Positions 42,535-51,400 of a stretch of DNA of 64,000 bases are shown one piece after another (position 1 is the first letter of the stretch; each line of letters begins with the position of its first letter). Origin of the DNA: Halorubrum salinum (GTDB taxonomy: Archaea; Halobacteriota; Halobacteria; Halobacteriales; Haloferacaceae). The stretch is from NCBI RefSeq assembly GCF_024494575.1, contig NZ_JANHDO010000001.1, forward strand, positions 868,001-932,000, read 5' to 3'. The translations under genes and the position numbers were made by a program. The notes under the pieces were generated by a model, which saw only the letters and a program-made list of their open reading frames with translations, did not search any database and was not told the origin of the DNA.

Positions 42535-42984
42535 ATGACCAAGCGAATCCTCGTTGCAATCGACGGATCGGATGAGGCGGTCGAGGCCCTGTCGTTCGCG
42601 GCCACGGAGTGGACAGACGCCGACCTGACGGCGCTCCACGTGATCAACCCCGCGGACTCGACGACCGGCGCGGAGGGCGGGTTCCCCGGTGCGGTCGACC
42701 AGTGGTACGACAGCGCCACCCAGCGCGGCGAGCGTATCTTGCGGGAGGCGACCGACGCCGTCGACCGCGCCGTCGACACCAGACTGGAGGTCGGCCGACC
42801 GACCGCGACCATCCTCGCCGTCGCCGGGGGCGAACAGTCGGTCGGAGACGACGAAGAACCGGAGCCGTTCGACCACATCGTTCTCGCGAGTCAGGGACGG
42901 ACCGGGCTCTCGCGGGTGCTCCTCGGAAGCGTCGCCGAGGGCGTCGTTCGTCGCGCCGAGGTGCCGGTCACGGTCGTGCGATAA
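42535..42984 (+). CDS. universal stress protein (UspA family)
   Basis: The 149-residue protein starts K-R-I-L-V-A-I-D-G-S-D-E-A and ends with the ATP-type loop S-Q-G-R-T-G-L-S-R-V-L-L-G-S-V-A-E-G-V. The residues needed for ATP binding (G-x2-G-x9-G-S) are present. An acidic insert lies near residue 105. It follows herA by 99 bases with its own upstream region. It is distinct from the copy at 38285. Confidence 0.92.
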   Translation: MTKRILVAIDGSDEAVEALSFAATEWTDADLTALHVINPADSTTGAEGGFPGAVDQWYDSATQRGERILREATDAVDRAVDTRLEVGRPTATILAVAGGEQSVGDDEEPEPFDHIVLASQGRTGLSRVLLGSVAEGVVRRAEVPVTVVR

Positions 42985-43022
42985 GTGGCGACGCCGTCTC
43001 CGGTCACTGACACCGGCCTCAC

Positions 43023-43310
43023 CTAGTCGCCGGCTCGCTCGGCGGCGACGACCTCGCCCACCATGGTCCAGCCGTCGTCGTCGGGCCCGGACCGGCCGAG
43101 CAGAATCCGCTCGTAATCCTCCGAAGAGATCAGTCGGAAATCGGCCTCCACGTCCGCGTCCGTCCGTATCCCCTCGCCGCGGAACTCCCGCTGGAAGAAC
43201 TCCGTCGAGGTGAACTCGAAGACGCCGGCGTCACCGTCGGCGAGTTCCAGTCGAACCGGGCGCGGCTGGACGTTGTGGATCCGCTTCGCGACGGGGTTGA
43301 GGTCGGGCAT
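43023..43310 (-). CDS. conserved haloarchaeal protein, unknown
   Basis: The 95-residue protein, starting M-P-D-L-N-P-V-A-K-R-I-H-N-V-Q-P-R-P-V, is mostly beta with F-E-F-T-S-T-E-F-F and a C-terminal E-V-V-A-A-E-R. ATG 43310 is chosen because in-frame sequence upstream to 43385 is basic. No motif recognised. Convergent with the stress protein gene, divergent from the DUF4013 gene. Confidence 0.75.
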   Translation of the reverse strand: MPDLNPVAKRIHNVQPRPVRLELADGDAGVFEFTSTEFFQREFRGEGIRTDADVEADFRLISSEDYERILLGRSGPDDDGWTMVGEVVAAERAGD

Positions 43311-43460
43311 GATACCGGATCGGCGCGGTTCGGAAATAAACCCGCGGTCGCGCGCGGCGCGCCTTCTCACTGGCCTCCCGCACAAACAGCGTCGTCACGA
43401 GCGGCCTCGCGAGGGCCCAACGCCACCGTACGTGCTTAAGCCCTCTCGACGCGTCTGTAT

Positions 43461-44195
43461 ATGGGATCACCAATGATAGCCGAGTCACTCGATTACCTGC
43501 GCGACGGCGACAACGCCATCGTAACCGTCCTGATCGGCGGGGCGCTCCTGCTCGCGAGCCCGCTCGTCGTCCCGTCGATCCTCGTGCTCGGCTACGTCTC
43601 CCGCGTCCTTCGGCGGACGGCCGACGGCGACGATACTCCCCCGGTGTTCGACGCGTGGGGCGACCTTCTCATAGAGGGGACGAAAGGGTTCGTCGTCGCC
43701 CTCGTCTACTCGCTGGTTCCGCTCGCGGTGTTCGCCGTCGCGGCCGTCTTCGGAGTTGGGGCGGCCGTCATCGGATCGGGGGGCGGAAGCGGGAGCCTGT
43801 TCGGCGGCCTGATCGGCGGGGCGCTCGCGGTGCTGCTCGCGCTCGCCGCGCTCGCCGTCTCGCTCGTCGGACTGTACGTGACGCCCGCGGCATTGGCCGC
43901 CGTCGCCGACTCCGGACGGATCGGCGACGGGTTCGCGGTCGGGACGCTCTGGACCGTGGTCACGAAGCGGGCGTACGCGATCGGCTGGCTCACCGCCGCC
44001 GCGGTCGTCCTCGCCGGCGTGCTGGCCGTCGGCGTGCTCTCGGTGGTACCGGTTCTCGGGACGATCGCGGGGCTTTTCGTCCAGTTCTACGCGCTCGTCG
44101 CCGCGGCCGCCGTCATCGGTTGGACGTGGACCGAGGTGCGGCCCGTCGCGGCCGATTCGACGGACACCGAGCCGGCAGAGCGGCCCGCAGTCTAG
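43461..44195 (+). CDS. DUF4013 membrane protein
   Basis: The 244-residue protein has the DUF4013 form: Y-L-R-D-G-D-N-A-I-V-T-V-L-I-G-G-A near the N-terminus, then about five or six hydrophobic helices with Gly-rich turns. Function unknown; family members are widespread in archaea. ATG at 43461 matches a TATA-like CTTAAG 27 bases upstream; ATG 43473 gives a start closer to family alignment and is equally plausible. Confidence 0.85.
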   Translation: MGSPMIAESLDYLRDGDNAIVTVLIGGALLLASPLVVPSILVLGYVSRVLRRTADGDDTPPVFDAWGDLLIEGTKGFVVALVYSLVPLAVFAVAAVFGVGAAVIGSGGGSGSLFGGLIGGALAVLLALAALAVSLVGLYVTPAALAAVADSGRIGDGFAVGTLWTVVTKRAYAIGWLTAAAVVLAGVLAVGVLSVVPVLGTIAGLFVQFYALVAAAAVIGWTWTEVRPVAADSTDTEPAERPAV

Positions 44196-44238
44196 CGGAT
44201 TCAAACAGCGAACGGAACGAACGACAGAAGGAACCGCG

Positions 44239-44715
44239 CTACGCGTCGAGGACGTCGTCGTAGTCGCCGGCGTCGACGCGGTCGTCGAACGTCCGGGCGT
44301 CCTCGCCCTCGATGGTCACGCCGAGGGAGGCGCAGGTGCCGCCGACCTCCTTGGCGGCGTTTTTCGTGTCGTACGCGAGCAGGTCGCTCGACTTCTGCTC
44401 TGCGACCTTCTTCACCTGCTCGACCGACATGTCCGCGACGAAGTCCTTCTGCGGCTCGCCGGAGCCGGTCTCGAAGCCGGCTTCGTCTTTGACGAGTTCC
44501 GCGGTCGGCGGGACGCCGACCTCGATCGTGAACGAGCCGTCGTCGTCGTACTCGATCGTGACGGGGACTTCCATCCCGTCGAACGCGGCGGTCTCGTCGT
44601 TGATCTGGGACACGACGTCCTGTACGTCCACCGGCGTCGGTCCGAGCTCGGGACCGAGCGGCGGGCCGGGGTTGGCCTGCCCGCCAGGGACGAGCGCTTC
44701 GATAGTTCCAGCCAT
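44239..44715 (-). CDS. rpl11: 50S ribosomal protein L11 (uL11)
   Basis: Part of the GTPase-associated centre. The 158 residues start A-G-T-I-E-A-L-V-P-G-G-Q-A with P-P-L-G-P-E-L-G-P-T-P-V-D (the proline-rich switch) and the C-terminal RNA-binding half (K-K-V-A-E-Q-K-S-S-D-L-L-A, G-G-T-C-A-S-L-G-V-T). The L1-L10-L12 genes are not adjacent here. A minus-strand TATA-like GTTAAAAG (44738-44745) is 27 bases upstream, so the mRNA is leaderless. Confidence 0.96.
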   Translation of the reverse strand: MAGTIEALVPGGQANPGPPLGPELGPTPVDVQDVVSQINDETAAFDGMEVPVTIEYDDDGSFTIEVGVPPTAELVKDEAGFETGSGEPQKDFVADMSVEQVKKVAEQKSSDLLAYDTKNAAKEVGGTCASLGVTIEGEDARTFDDRVDAGDYDDVLDA

Positions 44716-44737
44716 GTCCGTACGAACCCGGTGACGA

Positions 44738-44745
44738 CTTTTAAC
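44738..44745 (-). promoter_or_regulatory. TATA box for rpl11
   Basis: GTTAAAAG on the minus strand, centred 27 bases before the ATG. Confidence 0.5.
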
Positions 44746-44840
44746 GGTTGTTCTTTCGGGCAGCGGGCGATAGCGGTTCGCACACGCCCGTCGCCCGCGC
44801 TGCCGCCGGTCGCGCAGCCGCAAGCGAACTCGCCTTCCGC

Positions 44841-44866
44841 GTACTGATCGCTGGTACTGATCGCTG
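44841..44866. repeat. 13-bp perfect tandem duplication
   Basis: GTACTGATCGCTG occurs twice in a row in the spacer between rpl11 and cspA. Probably a recent replication-slippage event. Confidence 0.9.
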
Positions 44867-44907
44867 GCGCGGAGGCGCTAGCTGTCGCTCGCGAGGATAG
44901 AACAGTC

Positions 44908-44912
44908 AAAAA
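44908..44912 (-). terminator. possible T-run terminator for cspA
   Basis: Five T residues on the minus strand (within CGGCTTTTTGACTG), about 35 bases after the cspA stop. Archaeal termination often uses such runs; this one is short. Confidence 0.35.
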
Positions 44913-44946
44913 GCCGATACAACCTATCGAACGCCGCTGTCAGCGG

Positions 44947-45141
44947 TTACAGACGGGTGACGTTCGTCGCGCGCGGACCCTTGTCCGCTTCTTCGATGTC
45001 GAACTCGACTTCCTGACCTTCTTCGAGGTCCGGGCCGCCGACGTCCTCCATGTGGAAGAACACGTCCTCGTCTGCGTCGTCAGTCTCGATAAATCCGTAG
45101 CCGCCAGTGTCGTTGAAGAAGTCAACTTCGCCTTTCGCCAT
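44947..45141 (-). CDS. cspA: cold shock protein (CspA family)
   Basis: Single OB-fold RNA chaperone, 64 residues. RNP1-like G-G-Y-G-F-I-E and RNP2-like V-F-F-H-M motifs are intact, with A-K-G-E-V-D-F-F-N-D at the start. The surface is very acidic, unlike bacterial homologues, as expected for a halophile. Strong minus-strand TATA-like CTTTTATG (45167-45174) 29 bases upstream suggests high leaderless expression. Divergent from sdhC. Confidence 0.95.
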   Translation of the reverse strand: MAKGEVDFFNDTGGYGFIETDDADEDVFFHMEDVGGPDLEEGQEVEFDIEEADKGPRATNVTRL

Positions 45142-45166
45142 TGCGTCTGTATACGCGAGTGGACCA

Positions 45167-45174
45167 CATAAAAG
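45167..45174 (-). promoter_or_regulatory. TATA box for cspA
   Basis: CTTTTATG on the minus strand, centred 29 bases before the ATG at 45141. Confidence 0.55.
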
Positions 45175-45257
45175 CCTTCCGCGAACACCTCCTGTGTGAG
45201 AGGCACACTCACGGTATCGACACACACGAAAACGCGTGAGCCCGCCGTGTTAGTAAC

Positions 45258-45267
45258 TACTATACCA
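45258..45267 (+). promoter_or_regulatory. TATA box for sdhCDBA
   Basis: TACTATACCA centred about 27 bases before the sdhC ATG at 45290. Confidence 0.5.
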
Positions 45268-45289
45268 CCCCAGTACCGAACCGTTAGAT

Positions 45290-45715
45290 ATGAGTCAGTC
45301 GTACAATCGAGGCCTCATCGAGGACTTCAGCCGCTGGCGGGAGTTCGAGGCCGGAATGTGGGCGTGGATCTTTCACAAGTTCACGGGATGGGTGCTCATC
45401 GGCTACCTGTTCACCCACATCGCCGTGTTGAGTACCGGAATTCCAGCAGCGGGCGCAAGCGAGGCCGTGCTAATGGCGGGTGAAGACGTGTACACGCAGA
45501 CGATCGTCAGCCTGGAGGGGCTGCTCTTGGTGCGGATCCTCGAAGTCGGCCTCCTCGCTGTCGCCGTCTTCCACATGCTCAACGGAGCCCGACTCCTCCT
45601 CGTCGATCTGGGCGTCGGTCTCGACGCACAGGACAAGAGCTTCTACGCCTCCCTGATCTTGACGGGAGCGATCACCGTCGCGTCGGTGCCGACGTTCATC
45701 GGGGGTGCGTTCTGA
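45290..45715 (+). CDS. sdhC: succinate dehydrogenase cytochrome b subunit SdhC
   Basis: Membrane anchor of complex II carrying quinone and probably haem b. The 141 residues have three helices (about 27-50, 72-98, 112-138). The first contains G-Y-L-F-T-H-I-A-V and the second F-H-M-L-N-G-A-R, with His residues as haem ligand candidates; the F-H-K-F-T-G-W segment is typical. First gene of sdhCDBA, with sdhD starting one base after its stop codon. Confidence 0.93.
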   Translation: MSQSYNRGLIEDFSRWREFEAGMWAWIFHKFTGWVLIGYLFTHIAVLSTGIPAAGASEAVLMAGEDVYTQTIVSLEGLLLVRILEVGLLAVAVFHMLNGARLLLVDLGVGLDAQDKSFYASLILTGAITVASVPTFIGGAF

Positions 45716-45716
45716 G

Positions 45717-46091
45717 ATGGCAGAGCGCTACTCCTCGTTCCAGTCCGGCGGGCGGATGTGGCTGCTTCAGCGCGTCACGGCGGCGTTCCTGCTCGTCGTG
45801 TTGGCGTTCCACTTCTTCCTGCTCCACTTCGTCCACCACGCCGACGAGGTCTCGTTCCTCGCGAGTTCGGCGCGGATGGAGACGCTGAGCTACTACTCCC
45901 TGATGATCCTGTTCCTCGTGACGGCGACGTTCCACGGAGTCAACGGCGTGTACAACGCGCTCGTCAACCAGGGACTCACCGGCACCAAACGGACCGTGAT
46001 CAAGTGGACGCTCGTGGCCGCGAGCGCCGTGTTAGTGTTCCAGGGGATTCGGACCGCGAACGCGTGGGCGGGCGGCTTCCCACTCTTGTAA
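45717..46091 (+). CDS. sdhD: succinate dehydrogenase membrane anchor SdhD
   Basis: Second membrane subunit of complex II, 124 residues with three helices (about 18-42, 55-80, 95-120). The first helix has F-H-F-F-L-L-H-F-V-H-H, and the second F-H-G-V-N-G-V-Y-N, both His-rich as expected for quinone/haem contact. ATG 45717 follows the sdhC stop immediately; an earlier GTG-type start inside sdhC is unlikely. Confidence 0.92.
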   Translation: MAERYSSFQSGGRMWLLQRVTAAFLLVVLAFHFFLLHFVHHADEVSFLASSARMETLSYYSLMILFLVTATFHGVNGVYNALVNQGLTGTKRTVIKWTLVAASAVLVFQGIRTANAWAGGFPLL

Positions 46092-46100
46092 GGTAAGACA

Positions 46101-46991
46101 ATGAGTACGCAGATACCACAACAGACGGACGAATCGAGCGAGACCGAGACCGAACCGGAGGCCGCCTCCAAAGGCGAGGAGCGACGAGCCGAAAAGCGTC
46201 GCCGGGCGGCCGAAGAGCGCGAGCGCAGACAGGCCGAGGAGGCCGAGAAGGCCGCCGCAGACGAGGAGACGGTCGAGCTGAAGGTGTTCCGGTACGACCC
46301 CGAGATCGAGGGGAAACAGGAGCCGCGGTTCGACACCTTCCACGTCCCGTTCACCAAGGGGATGACCGTTCTCGACGCGCTGATGTACTCGCGTGACACG
46401 TACGACTCCTCTCTCACCTTTCGGCACTCCTGTCGGCAGGCCGTCTGCGGCTCCGACGCGATGTTCGTCAACGGCGGACAGAAGCTCGCGTGTAAGACCC
46501 AGATCGCCGACCTCGAACAGCCGGTCCGCGTTGAGCCGCTCCCGCACGCGGACGTTCGGAAGGACCTGGTCGTCGACATGGAGCACTTCTACGAGCAGAT
46601 GGAGGCGGTCGAACCGTACTTCCAGACGAACGAGTACCCCGACGGTGAACTCGAAGAACAGCGGCAGACGCGAGAGAACCGCGAGAAGGTGAAGATGTCC
46701 ACGCGCTGTATCTGGTGTAGCGCGTGTATGTCCTCGTGTAACATCGCCGCCGGCGACAACGAGTACCTCGGTCCCGCCGCGATCAACAAGGCGTACCGGT
46801 TCGCCATGGACGAGCGCGAAGGCGAGGAGATCAAACAGAAGCGACTGGAGATAATCGAGCAGGAACACGGCGTGTGGCGGTGTCAGACCCAGTTCTCCTG
46901 TACGGAGGTCTGTCCGAAAGACATCCCGCTGACCGAGCACATCCAGGAGCTGAAACGCGAAGCGGTCAAGAACAATCTGAAGTTCTGGTGA
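46101..46991 (+). CDS. sdhB: succinate dehydrogenase iron-sulfur subunit SdhB
   Basis: Electron-transfer subunit. After a highly charged 55-residue N-terminal extension, the 296-residue protein shows the [2Fe-2S] motif C-R-Q-A-V-C-G-S-D-A plus a later Cys (about 113-132), then C-I-W-C-S-A-C-M-S-S-C and C-Q-T-Q-F-S-C-T-E-V-C-P for the [4Fe-4S] and [3Fe-4S]-type clusters. The sequence order is the usual SdhB one. The charged extension (Glu/Arg/Lys, coiled-coil-like) is not found in bacterial SdhB. Confidence 0.95.
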   Translation: MSTQIPQQTDESSETETEPEAASKGEERRAEKRRRAAEERERRQAEEAEKAAADEETVELKVFRYDPEIEGKQEPRFDTFHVPFTKGMTVLDALMYSRDTYDSSLTFRHSCRQAVCGSDAMFVNGGQKLACKTQIADLEQPVRVEPLPHADVRKDLVVDMEHFYEQMEAVEPYFQTNEYPDGELEEQRQTRENREKVKMSTRCIWCSACMSSCNIAAGDNEYLGPAAINKAYRFAMDEREGEEIKQKRLEIIEQEHGVWRCQTQFSCTEVCPKDIPLTEHIQELKREAVKNNLKFW

Positions 46992-47044
46992 CACCGAGAG
47001 ACACGCTCAAGGGACTCCGGAACTAATCACCGATCATATTACCA

Positions 47045-48874
47045 ATGTACGAACACGACGTCATCGTGGTCGGCGCTGGGGGGGCTGGACTCCGGGCGGC
47101 GATCGCGGCACAGGAAGCGGGGGCCGACGTGGCCATGGTCTCGAAACTCCACCCGGTCCGCTCTCACACGGGAGCGGCAGAGGGAGGCATCAACGCGGCG
47201 CTGCGCGACGCCGACTCGTGGGAGGACCACGCGTACGACACGATGAAGGGGTCGGACTACCTCGGCGACGCGCCGGCCGTCGAGGCGCTCTGTCGAGAGA
47301 GCCCCGAGGAGGTCATCCGCCTCGAACACTGGGGGATGCCGTTCTCGCGCGAGGACGACGGGCGCGTCTCGCAGCGACCGTTCGGCGGCCTCTCGTTCCC
47401 CCGGACGACGTACGCCGGCGCAGAGACCGGCCACCAGATGCTCCACACGATGTACGAGCAGGTGGTCAAACGCGGGATCACGGTGTACGACGAGTGGCAC
47501 GTGATGGACCTGGCCGTCACCGACGAGGACGACCCGGCCGACCGGACCTGCCACGGCGTCGTCGGCTACGACATCCAGACCGGCGAGGTCAGCGGCTTCC
47601 GCGCCGAGAACGGCGTCATCCTCGCGACCGGCGGGATGGGTCAGGTGTTCGATCACACCACCAACGCGGTCGCGAACACCGGCGACGGCGTCGCGATGGC
47701 GTATCGTGCGGGCGTCCCGATGGAAGACATGGAGTTCATCCAGTTCCATCCGACGACGCTGCCGTCCACCGGCGTCCTGATCTCCGAGGGCGTCCGCGGC
47801 GAGGGCGGAATCTTATACAACAGCGAGGGCGAGCGGTTCATGTTCGAACACGGCTACGCCAACAACGACGGCGAGCTCGCCTCCCGCGACGTGGTCTCGC
47901 GCGCCGAGCTGACCGAGGTCAACGAGGGACGCGGGATCGAAGACGAGTACGTTCACCTCGACATGCGCCACCTCGGCGAGGAGCGCATCCTCGACCGCTT
48001 GGAGAACATTCTCCACCTCGCGGAGGACTTCGAGGGCGCGGACGGGCTGACGGAGCCGATGCCGGTCAAGCCCGGCCAGCACTACGCGATGGGCGGCATC
48101 GAGACGAACGAGCACGGCGAGACCGTCATCGACGGGCTGTACGCGGCCGGCGAGTGCGCCTGCGCGTCCGTCCACGGCGCGAACCGCCTCGGCGGCAACG
48201 CGTTGCCAGAACTCATCGTCTTCGGCAAGCGCGCCGGTCGCCACGCGGCCGGCGAGGACATGGGCGAAGCCGAGATCGAGACCGGCCGGTCCGGCGACTG
48301 GGAGCCCGCGGACTACGAGTTCGAGGTCGAGGTCGGCGAGACGGGCGGACGCGGTCCGGCCGCCGCCGACGGCGGTGCCGTGGCGACGGACGCGGACGGC
48401 GTCCTCGCGGCCGCGGTCGACCGCGCACAGGAGCGAGTCGAGACGCTGCTCGCGCGGAGCGGCCGCAACCACGCCGAGATTCGCTCGAAGGTCCAGAAGA
48501 CGATGACGGACAACGTCAACGTGTTCCGCGAGGAGCCGGGGCTCAAAGAGACGCTCTCCGACCTCCGTGAGGCCCGCGAGGAGTATCAGGACGTCGCCGT
48601 CTCGGACCCCTCTCGGACGTTCAACACGGACCTCATTCACACGATGGAGACCCGGAACATCCTCGACATCGCCGAGGCGCTCACGATGGGTGCGCTCGCG
48701 CGTCGGGAGTTCCGGGGCGCACACTGGCGCAAGGAGAACCAGATCCGCGACGACGAGAACTGGCTGAAACACACGCTCGTCTCGTGGAACGACGGCGAGC
48801 CCGAGCTCTGGTACAAGCCGGTCATCCTCGAAGGCGAGAACAAAGAGTACGAGCCGAAGAACCGCTCGTACTGA
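47045..48874 (+). CDS. sdhA: succinate dehydrogenase flavoprotein subunit SdhA
   Basis: Catalytic subunit that oxidises succinate to fumarate. The 609 residues start with the FAD motif V-I-V-V-G-A-G-G-A-G-L-R-A-A, followed by R-S-H-T-G-A-A-E-G-G-I-N, whose His carries covalent FAD. The active-site segment is F-H-P-T-T-L-P-S-T-G-V-L (about 237), then E-G-V-R-G-E-G-G and H-G-A-N-R-L-G-G-N-A-L near 378. Fourth gene of sdhCDBA, the usual haloarchaeal order, with 53 bases after sdhB. Confidence 0.96.
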   Translation: MYEHDVIVVGAGGAGLRAAIAAQEAGADVAMVSKLHPVRSHTGAAEGGINAALRDADSWEDHAYDTMKGSDYLGDAPAVEALCRESPEEVIRLEHWGMPFSREDDGRVSQRPFGGLSFPRTTYAGAETGHQMLHTMYEQVVKRGITVYDEWHVMDLAVTDEDDPADRTCHGVVGYDIQTGEVSGFRAENGVILATGGMGQVFDHTTNAVANTGDGVAMAYRAGVPMEDMEFIQFHPTTLPSTGVLISEGVRGEGGILYNSEGERFMFEHGYANNDGELASRDVVSRAELTEVNEGRGIEDEYVHLDMRHLGEERILDRLENILHLAEDFEGADGLTEPMPVKPGQHYAMGGIETNEHGETVIDGLYAAGECACASVHGANRLGGNALPELIVFGKRAGRHAAGEDMGEAEIETGRSGDWEPADYEFEVEVGETGGRGPAAADGGAVATDADGVLAAAVDRAQERVETLLARSGRNHAEIRSKVQKTMTDNVNVFREEPGLKETLSDLREAREEYQDVAVSDPSRTFNTDLIHTMETRNILDIAEALTMGALARREFRGAHWRKENQIRDDENWLKHTLVSWNDGEPELWYKPVILEGENKEYEPKNRSY

Positions 48875-49053
48875 CCGTCACGGTCGACGGCGATCCATCA
48901 CGGTTCTTTCTGCGTCGTCGGTCGAAATTCCACGCTTGCACACGTGCCGATAGGTGTGTTTTCTGCTCGGTCTCGGCCCGAGATCGACGTGTTCTGTGCC
49001 AGACACGCCGGATCTCTACCGTCCGCAGTATTTCGACAATCGTTGAATAGGGG

Positions 49054-49061
49054 ATTTATTA
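49054..49061 (+). promoter_or_regulatory. TATA box for the gene at 49088
   Basis: ATTTATTA centred 30 bases before the ATG. Confidence 0.55.
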
Positions 49062-49087
49062 TCGTCGAACTGTTTGTCCCGAGTAAG

Positions 49088-49312
49088 ATGATGAAGACAG
49101 AACCGGCCCGCGCGGCTCCGGCGCTGCCGACGGACCTGCAGTCGCCCCGCGCGAAGCTCGTGTACCTGTACCTGACGACGAACGGCGACGCGACGGTCTC
49201 GGAGATGGGCGACTCGCTCGGCATGAAGAAGCTCTCTCTGTACAGCATCCTCAAGACCCTCCGTCAGGAGGGCATGGTGGACTGCGACGGCGACACGTAC
49301 GCGTTGAACTAG
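49088..49312 (+). CDS. small winged-helix DNA-binding protein (TrmB-like)
   Basis: The 74-residue protein is one winged helix-turn-helix: L-V-Y-L-Y-L-T-T-N-G-D-A-T-V-S-E-M-G-D-S-L-G (helices 1-2), K-K-L-S-L-Y-S-I-L-K-T-L (recognition helix) and R-Q-E-G-M-V-D-C-D-G-D-T-Y (wing). No ligand domain is attached. Similar stand-alone proteins regulate genes in haloarchaea. It follows sdhA but has its own TATA box. Targets unknown. Confidence 0.85.
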   Translation: MMKTEPARAAPALPTDLQSPRAKLVYLYLTTNGDATVSEMGDSLGMKKLSLYSILKTLRQEGMVDCDGDTYALN

Positions 49313-49400
49313 CTCGCCGCGATCGGACGTGTCCCGCTTTCTGACCGACTAGTTCCTCTTCCAGCGGAGCGTTTAGGAGGACCGAGGACGCAGGGCGAGC

Positions 49401-50036
49401 GTGGACGCGAACCAACAGGAGTTCCGGAACCCGTTCGGGATGGACGTGGCGTGCGAGAACTGTCCCGAGCTGTGTGACGCACGCGACCGCGTCGTGCACG
49501 GGTACGGCGACGTCGGCGCGGAGTTCCTCGTCGTCGGCACGCGACCGACGGCGGCCGCCGAGGCCAACGGCGTCCCCTTCACCGGCGCGGGCGGCGGCGA
49601 GGCCGTCCAGTCGATCTTCGCCGACCTCGGATTCGTCCGCTCGCCGCCGGACGCGACCGAGCCGGACGTGCAGAACGTCTTTTTCACGGCGCTCACGCGG
49701 TGTCGCCATCCGGACCGCGAACCGAGCGATCGCGAGGTGGACACCTGTGAACCCTTCTTGAACGCCGAGATCCGCATGATCAACCCGCAGATCATCGTCC
49801 CGGTGGGCGAGCGACCGCTTCGGGAGCTGGCCGTCGAATACACGACCCGCCGACCGGACTCCTTCGACATCGAGGCCGAACACGCGACGACGATCCGCGG
49901 TCGGGGCTTCGAACTGGTGCCGATGAAAGAGCCGACCGAGATGACCGACGACGAGGCCGACGCGTTCACGACGCATTTGCGTCAGAACGTCCTGAGCCGC
50001 GACTATCGCCAGACGAAGGGCAGACAGAGCCGATAG
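49401..50036 (+). CDS. uracil-DNA glycosylase superfamily protein
   Basis: The 211 residues start with C-E-N-C-P-E-L-C and later have T-R-C-R-H-P and D-T-C-E-P-F, matching the four cysteines that hold a [4Fe-4S] cluster in family 4/5 uracil-DNA glycosylases. V-V-G-T-R-P-T-A-A-A-E-A-N-G-V-P-F-T-G fits motif 1 (normally G-x-x-P-G) in altered form, so activity is uncertain. GTG start; TATA-like GTTTAG lies 27 bases upstream. Confidence 0.8.
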   Translation: MDANQQEFRNPFGMDVACENCPELCDARDRVVHGYGDVGAEFLVVGTRPTAAAEANGVPFTGAGGGEAVQSIFADLGFVRSPPDATEPDVQNVFFTALTRCRHPDREPSDREVDTCEPFLNAEIRMINPQIIVPVGERPLRELAVEYTTRRPDSFDIEAEHATTIRGRGFELVPMKEPTEMTDDEADAFTTHLRQNVLSRDYRQTKGRQSR

Positions 50037-50080
50037 AACCGGTCGAACGGTGTCGCCAGTGACAGACCGTCTGTGACAAC

Positions 50081-51265
50081 TCAGTCTCCGGTGTCTTCGG
50101 GAGTGAGATCACCGAGGAGGCTGGTGGTCGCGTCGTCGCTGTCGGCTCCGAACGCGCAGTCGATGAGGATGTGTCCGCCGAGCAGCGCCGGAGAGATGAC
50201 CTGGTCTGCTCCCGCCCGCCTGAGCTTGTTGACGTTCTCTCGCTGCGTCGCGGCGGCGACGATCCTGATCTCGGGGTTGAGCTGTCGCGCGGTGAGGATA
50301 GCGAGCGCGTCGCGGGCGTCGTCTTCGGTCGCGACGACGACCGCGCGAGCGCCAGAGATGTTGACCCGTTCGAGGGGCTCGACGTCGCTCGGGTCCGCGG
50401 TCGACACGGGAATGTCCCGGTCGGAGAGCCGTCGGGCCGCGGTCTCGTCCGTCGTCACCACCGCGAACTCGACGCCGCCGCGCTCGGTGAGTTCTTCGAG
50501 AATCGGTTCCGTCAGGTCCCCGTATCCTAACACGAGGACGTGGTCGTCGAGGAGGTCGATCTGTTTGTCAGTCATCTTTCCGAGTGCCTTGGAGAGTTGC
50601 GCCTCGATGGCGGGCGTGAGCAGGACCCCGAGCGCCACCGCGAACGCGGCGACGTTCATCACGAGCGAGGAGAGCACGAACAGCTGTGCGATGTCGGACT
50701 CGGGTCCTGCGCCGGGGTGAACGTCGCCGTAGCCGACCGTCGAGGCGGTGACGACGGTGAAGTAGAACGCGTCGACGATCGTTTCGATCCCCTCGAAGTC
50801 GTCGCGCAGCGCGTACGAGCCGACCGTTCCGTACGCGACGGCGCTCACGAGCGCCGCGCCCGCGGCGAGCTGCGTCGGCGACGGGGAGTATGGGCGGTCG
50901 AACCGACCGCGGTTGATCACGAGCGCCGGCACCGAGAGCACCGACAGGGCGACGAGCGGGAACGAGAGCACCGACGCCTGCATCAGGCCCTGAACCGCCG
51001 TCAAGGGGAGCAGTACCGCGGTCGAGTACCAGCCGACGCGGTAGCCGCTTCGGAGCGCGAATCCGCTACCGAGCATCGCGAAGCCGGTGATGGTTCCGGT
51101 GAACCCGACGGTCTGTCGGATCACGGCAGGCACGTGCCTAGCGAGCGGCCCGTCGACGCCGAGGCCGCCGATCTGAGCGAGCCCGGCGAGGATCGAAAGC
51201 AGCGCGACCGCGAACGTCAACGCGATCGACGCGCGTACGGTCACCCAGTCCCGGGTCAGCTCCAT
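50081..51265 (-). CDS. potassium channel with TrkA-N (RCK) domain
   Basis: Membrane ion channel gated by a cytoplasmic nucleotide-binding domain. The 394 residues include four N-terminal hydrophobic segments (about 10-110), then a two-helix pore unit (about 140-225) with the selectivity filter T-V-G-Y-G-D near 178, followed by an RCK Rossmann domain (V-L-V-L-G-Y-G-D-L-T-E-P, about 246-360) with a variant nucleotide loop. It lacks a C-terminal RCK_C; two divergently transcribed genes encode RCK_C proteins. Confidence 0.92.
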   Translation of the reverse strand: MELTRDWVTVRASIALTFAVALLSILAGLAQIGGLGVDGPLARHVPAVIRQTVGFTGTITGFAMLGSGFALRSGYRVGWYSTAVLLPLTAVQGLMQASVLSFPLVALSVLSVPALVINRGRFDRPYSPSPTQLAAGAALVSAVAYGTVGSYALRDDFEGIETIVDAFYFTVVTASTVGYGDVHPGAGPESDIAQLFVLSSLVMNVAAFAVALGVLLTPAIEAQLSKALGKMTDKQIDLLDDHVLVLGYGDLTEPILEELTERGGVEFAVVTTDETAARRLSDRDIPVSTADPSDVEPLERVNISGARAVVVATEDDARDALAILTARQLNPEIRIVAAATQRENVNKLRRAGADQVISPALLGGHILIDCAFGADSDDATTSLLGDLTPEDTGD

Positions 51266-51373
51266 GTCCGCCCATCGCCGAGGCCGGACTTAAGTTTCGC
51301 GAGCCGCGCTCGTCGGCGCGTCGCGGCGATGTCCGAGCCGAGACCGCGCTCGACCCGCTCGCGGCGACACACG

Positions 51374-51378
51374 TTTAA
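51374..51378 (+). promoter_or_regulatory. TATA-like box for the RCK_C operon
   Basis: TTTAA centred 25 bases before the ATG at 51401. Confidence 0.45.
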
Positions 51379-51400
51379 CGGCCGCGTCGGTTGGGTCGGT

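Noticed and set aside
40474..42876. 800-residue open frame antisense to herA
   Set aside because: Long only because of codon bias in the opposite strand; no domains, and HerA motifs on the + strand are intact.
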